DNA of 6,979 nucleotides from Actinomycetota bacterium. GTDB lineage: Bacteria > Actinomycetota > Actinomycetes > S36-B12. Of this stretch, positions 5,762 to 6,979 are shown in pieces. A model generated the notes under the pieces. That model did not search any database, was not told the origin of the DNA, and saw nothing but the letters and a program-made list of their open reading frames with translations. The DNA is taken from NCBI GenBank assembly GCA_009726075.1, contig WLND01000083.1, positions 1-6,979 on the forward strand, written 5' to 3'. Position numbers and translations under genes: made by a program. Numbering within the stretch: the stretch's first letter is position 1; each line of letters opens with the position of its first letter.

Positions 5762-6585
5762 AGCTCGTTGAAGTCGTCCGGATCTGGCCCGGTGCGGCGC
5801 CCTGACTCAAGCGTTGCGATCGCCGCGAGGTCCGCGTCGTCGAGGCTGAAGTCGAATACAGCGATGTTCTCCTTGATGCGCGACGGGGTGATCGACTTCG
5901 GGAGCACGATGTTGCCGATCTGCAGGTGCCAGCGAATCATCACCTGAGCGGGGGTACGCCCGTGCTTGTCGGCGATCGACCCGATGAGCGGATCGTCGAT
6001 GAGGGCTCCGGATGCCATGGGGCTCCAGGCCTCGGTAAGGATTCCGAGCTCGGCATGGAGGTCACGCAGTTCGCGCTGCGGAAGCCATGGCTGCAGCTCG
6101 ATCTGATTGACGGACGGCACGACGCCGTATTCGTCGATGATCCGGTGAAGATGGTGCGCCTTGAAGTTGGACACACCGATAGACCGGGCGCGGCCCTGAC
6201 GGTGGAGTTCCATGACCGCACGCCACGTCTCGGTGTAGCGGTCGATCGCCGGGGCGGGCCAGTGCACGAGGTAAAGGTCGACCTCGTCCAGCCCGAGGAG
6301 CGTGAGGCTCGTCTCGAAGTTCGCGAGGGTCTCGTCGTAGCCGTGGTCGGTATTCCAGACCTTGGTGGTGATGAAGAGGTCCTCCCGATCAAGGCCGCTT
6401 CGAGCGATAGCCTCGCCGACGCCTCGCTCGTTCGCGTAGACGGCTGCGGTGTCGACGTGCCGATATCCGTTCTCGAAGGCGCTGAGGGTGGCATCGGTGA
6501 CGATCTCGTCGGGCACCTGCCACACGCCGAAGCCGATCTGCGGAATGGTGCGGCCATCGTTCATCAGGAGATCTGGGACGGTCAT
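5758..6585 (-). CDS. Aldo/keto reductase, 2,5-diketo-D-gluconate reductase-like (AKR5 type)
   Basis: This 275-residue cytoplasmic NADPH-dependent reductase of aldehydes or ketones has the usual family length and a single TIM-barrel domain. The catalytic tetrad is visible: D45 (RHVDTAAVY), Y50, K75 (FITTKVWN) and H108 (LYLVHWPAP). Further signatures are IPQIGFGVWQ at the N-terminus, SIGVSNF mid-protein, VNQIELQPWL, and the C-terminal cofactor-binding LPKSITPSRIKEN. The closest general type is the DkgA/DkgB-like group that reduces diketogluconate, methylglyoxal and related carbonyls, but the substrate cannot be read from sequence. The start at 6585 is favoured over an in-frame ATG at 6648 because GAGGAG lies five bases upstream, MTVPDLLMNDGRTIP is the typical N-terminus, and the longer form would overlap the upstream gene. 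It lies 52 bases after the hemerythrin-like gene on the same strand and may be its operon partner. Confidence 0.93.
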   Translation of the reverse strand: MTVPDLLMNDGRTIPQIGFGVWQVPDEIVTDATLSAFENGYRHVDTAAVYANERGVGEAIARSGLDREDLFITTKVWNTDHGYDETLANFETSLTLLGLDEVDLYLVHWPAPAIDRYTETWRAVMELHRQGRARSIGVSNFKAHHLHRIIDEYGVVPSVNQIELQPWLPQRELRDLHAELGILTEAWSPMASGALIDDPLIGSIADKHGRTPAQVMIRWHLQIGNIVLPKSITPSRIKENIAVFDFSLDDADLAAIATLESGRRTGPDPDDFNEL

Positions 6586-6590
6586 GCATG

Positions 6591-6596
6591 CTCCTC
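6591..6596 (-). promoter_or_regulatory. Ribosome binding site of the aldo/keto reductase
   Basis: On the minus strand GAGGAG ends five bases before the ATG at 6585. It is the best ribosome site in the 52-base gap and decides the reductase start. Confidence 0.75.
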
Positions 6597-6637
6597 GAGG
6601 GTGAAGGTCGAAGAAGCCTCTCACATGTACGGATGAT

Positions 6638-6979
6638 TCACCCGTCATAGCCGATCAGGGCCAGCCGCCCTTCAACGGCGTCGGCCAGGGAGACTCCGGG
6701 GATCGTCATGATGTGCGGGAGCAGCAACGCATCGCCCTTGTAGGCGTGGGCAGCGAAGAGCACGGCGGCGCCGTATGCGGCGGCCCCTGCATCTGCGGGC
6801 CGGCGCACGACGTCGACCTGCGTGATCAGGTCAACGATGCGCCGATGCTCATCCCTCATCGCAGACACGAGGAGGGCACCACGCCCATCCGACGGGACAA
6901 GCGGGTAGAGGAACTGCTCCTCGGCCAGCGTGTGGGGCAAGATCTCCGCCCGACAGAAGTTCAGGAAGCCCTTGGTCGA
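6638..6979 (-). CDS. Hemerythrin-like HHE-domain protein, N-terminus outside window
   Basis: The frame is open from the right edge to a TGA at 6638-6640 and gives 113 residues. Numbering from the edge, the pattern of a four-helix hemerythrin fold is visible. Helix 2 has H16 and E20 (LPHTLAEEQFLYP, the HxxxE ligand pair), helix 3 has H45 (MRDEHRRIVDL), and helix 4 has H78 and D83 (HAYKGDALLLP, the HxxxxD pair). The His of helix 1 would lie beyond the edge. Helix 3 shows a single His where classical hemerythrin has HxxxH. By family knowledge it would bind a non-heme diiron centre and act in oxygen, NO or iron handling in the cytoplasm; which of these is unknown. A TTG at 6940 would start inside helix 2 and remove ligands, so it is not a real start. 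It is followed on the same strand by the reductase gene. Confidence 0.85.
   Translation of the reverse strand, partial: STKGFLNFCRAEILPHTLAEEQFLYPLVPSDGRGALLVSAMRDEHRRIVDLITQVDVVRRPADAGAAAYGAAVLFAAHAYKGDALLLPHIMTIPGVSLADAVEGRLALIGYDG

Noticed and set aside
5926..6636. 236-codon open frame on the + strand
   Set aside because: It is antisense to the aldo/keto reductase with its intact catalytic tetrad, and has no domain of its own.
6586..6648. Longer aldo/keto reductase starting at 6648
   Set aside because: It would overlap the hemerythrin-like gene, lacks family similarity, and skips the GAGGAG that serves 6585.
6731..6748. Apparent loss of a metal-binding Glu in helix 4 of the hemerythrin-like protein
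   Set aside because: HAYKGD keeps His and Asp five residues apart, which is the classical hemerythrin HxxxxD ligand pair, so nothing is missing.
1..6979. Mobile element, CRISPR array, tRNA or rRNA
   Set aside because: No transposase, long terminal inverted repeats, regularly spaced repeats or RNA-gene signatures were seen. Nearly every base is accounted for by genes and short junctions.

Overview
The window is high-GC DNA, roughly two-thirds G+C, packed with genes. It most likely comes from an actinobacterium. The support is a full-length membrane-anchored alpha/beta-hydrolase of the PF15420/PF10081 type (mostly an actinobacterial family), GTG start usage, apparent leaderless starts, very short intergenic gaps and a strong preference for C/G-ending codons. 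Another high-GC phylum such as Chloroflexota cannot be excluded from sequence alone.

Layout: (1) Positions 1-3662 on the + strand form a tightly packed metal-export operon. It contains the 3' end of an unrecognised gene (1-207), a cation diffusion facilitator (204-1169), a small CopZ-type copper chaperone (1166-1363) and a P1B-1 copper-exporting ATPase, CopA (1398-3662). The first two junctions are 4-base ATGA overlaps. The third is a 34-base gap preceded by a perfect 18-bp palindrome over the copZ stop codon. (2) A compound hairpin (3664-3694) separates copA from a convergent minus-strand gene (3686-5389) for a multi-pass membrane serine alpha/beta-hydrolase. (3) A 70-base divergent region (5390-5459) lies between that hydrolase and a 93-residue three-helix membrane protein on the + strand (5460-5741). 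Both divergent genes have a -10-like hexamer ending exactly 6 bases before the start codon, the geometry of leaderless transcription. (4) A hairpin (5738-5761) that includes both stop codons separates the small membrane protein from a convergent aldo/keto reductase (5758-6585, minus). Upstream of the reductase on the same strand is a hemerythrin-like HHE protein (6638-6979) that runs off the right edge.

How the genes work together: CopZ probably carries Cu(I) to CopA, which pumps it out with ATP. The CDF transporter, translationally coupled upstream, exports divalent metal by antiport, so the operon looks like a combined metal-detoxification unit. Its promoter and regulator lie left of the window. 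The hemerythrin and reductase may be one transcript, possibly linked to redox or oxygen stress, but that link is inference. I found no mobile element, CRISPR array, tRNA or rRNA, and no clear evidence of a new multi-gene system. The most useful leads are the copZ stop-codon palindrome, the unusual codon use of copZ, the paired leaderless promoter geometry, and two uncharacterised membrane proteins sharing one divergent control region.
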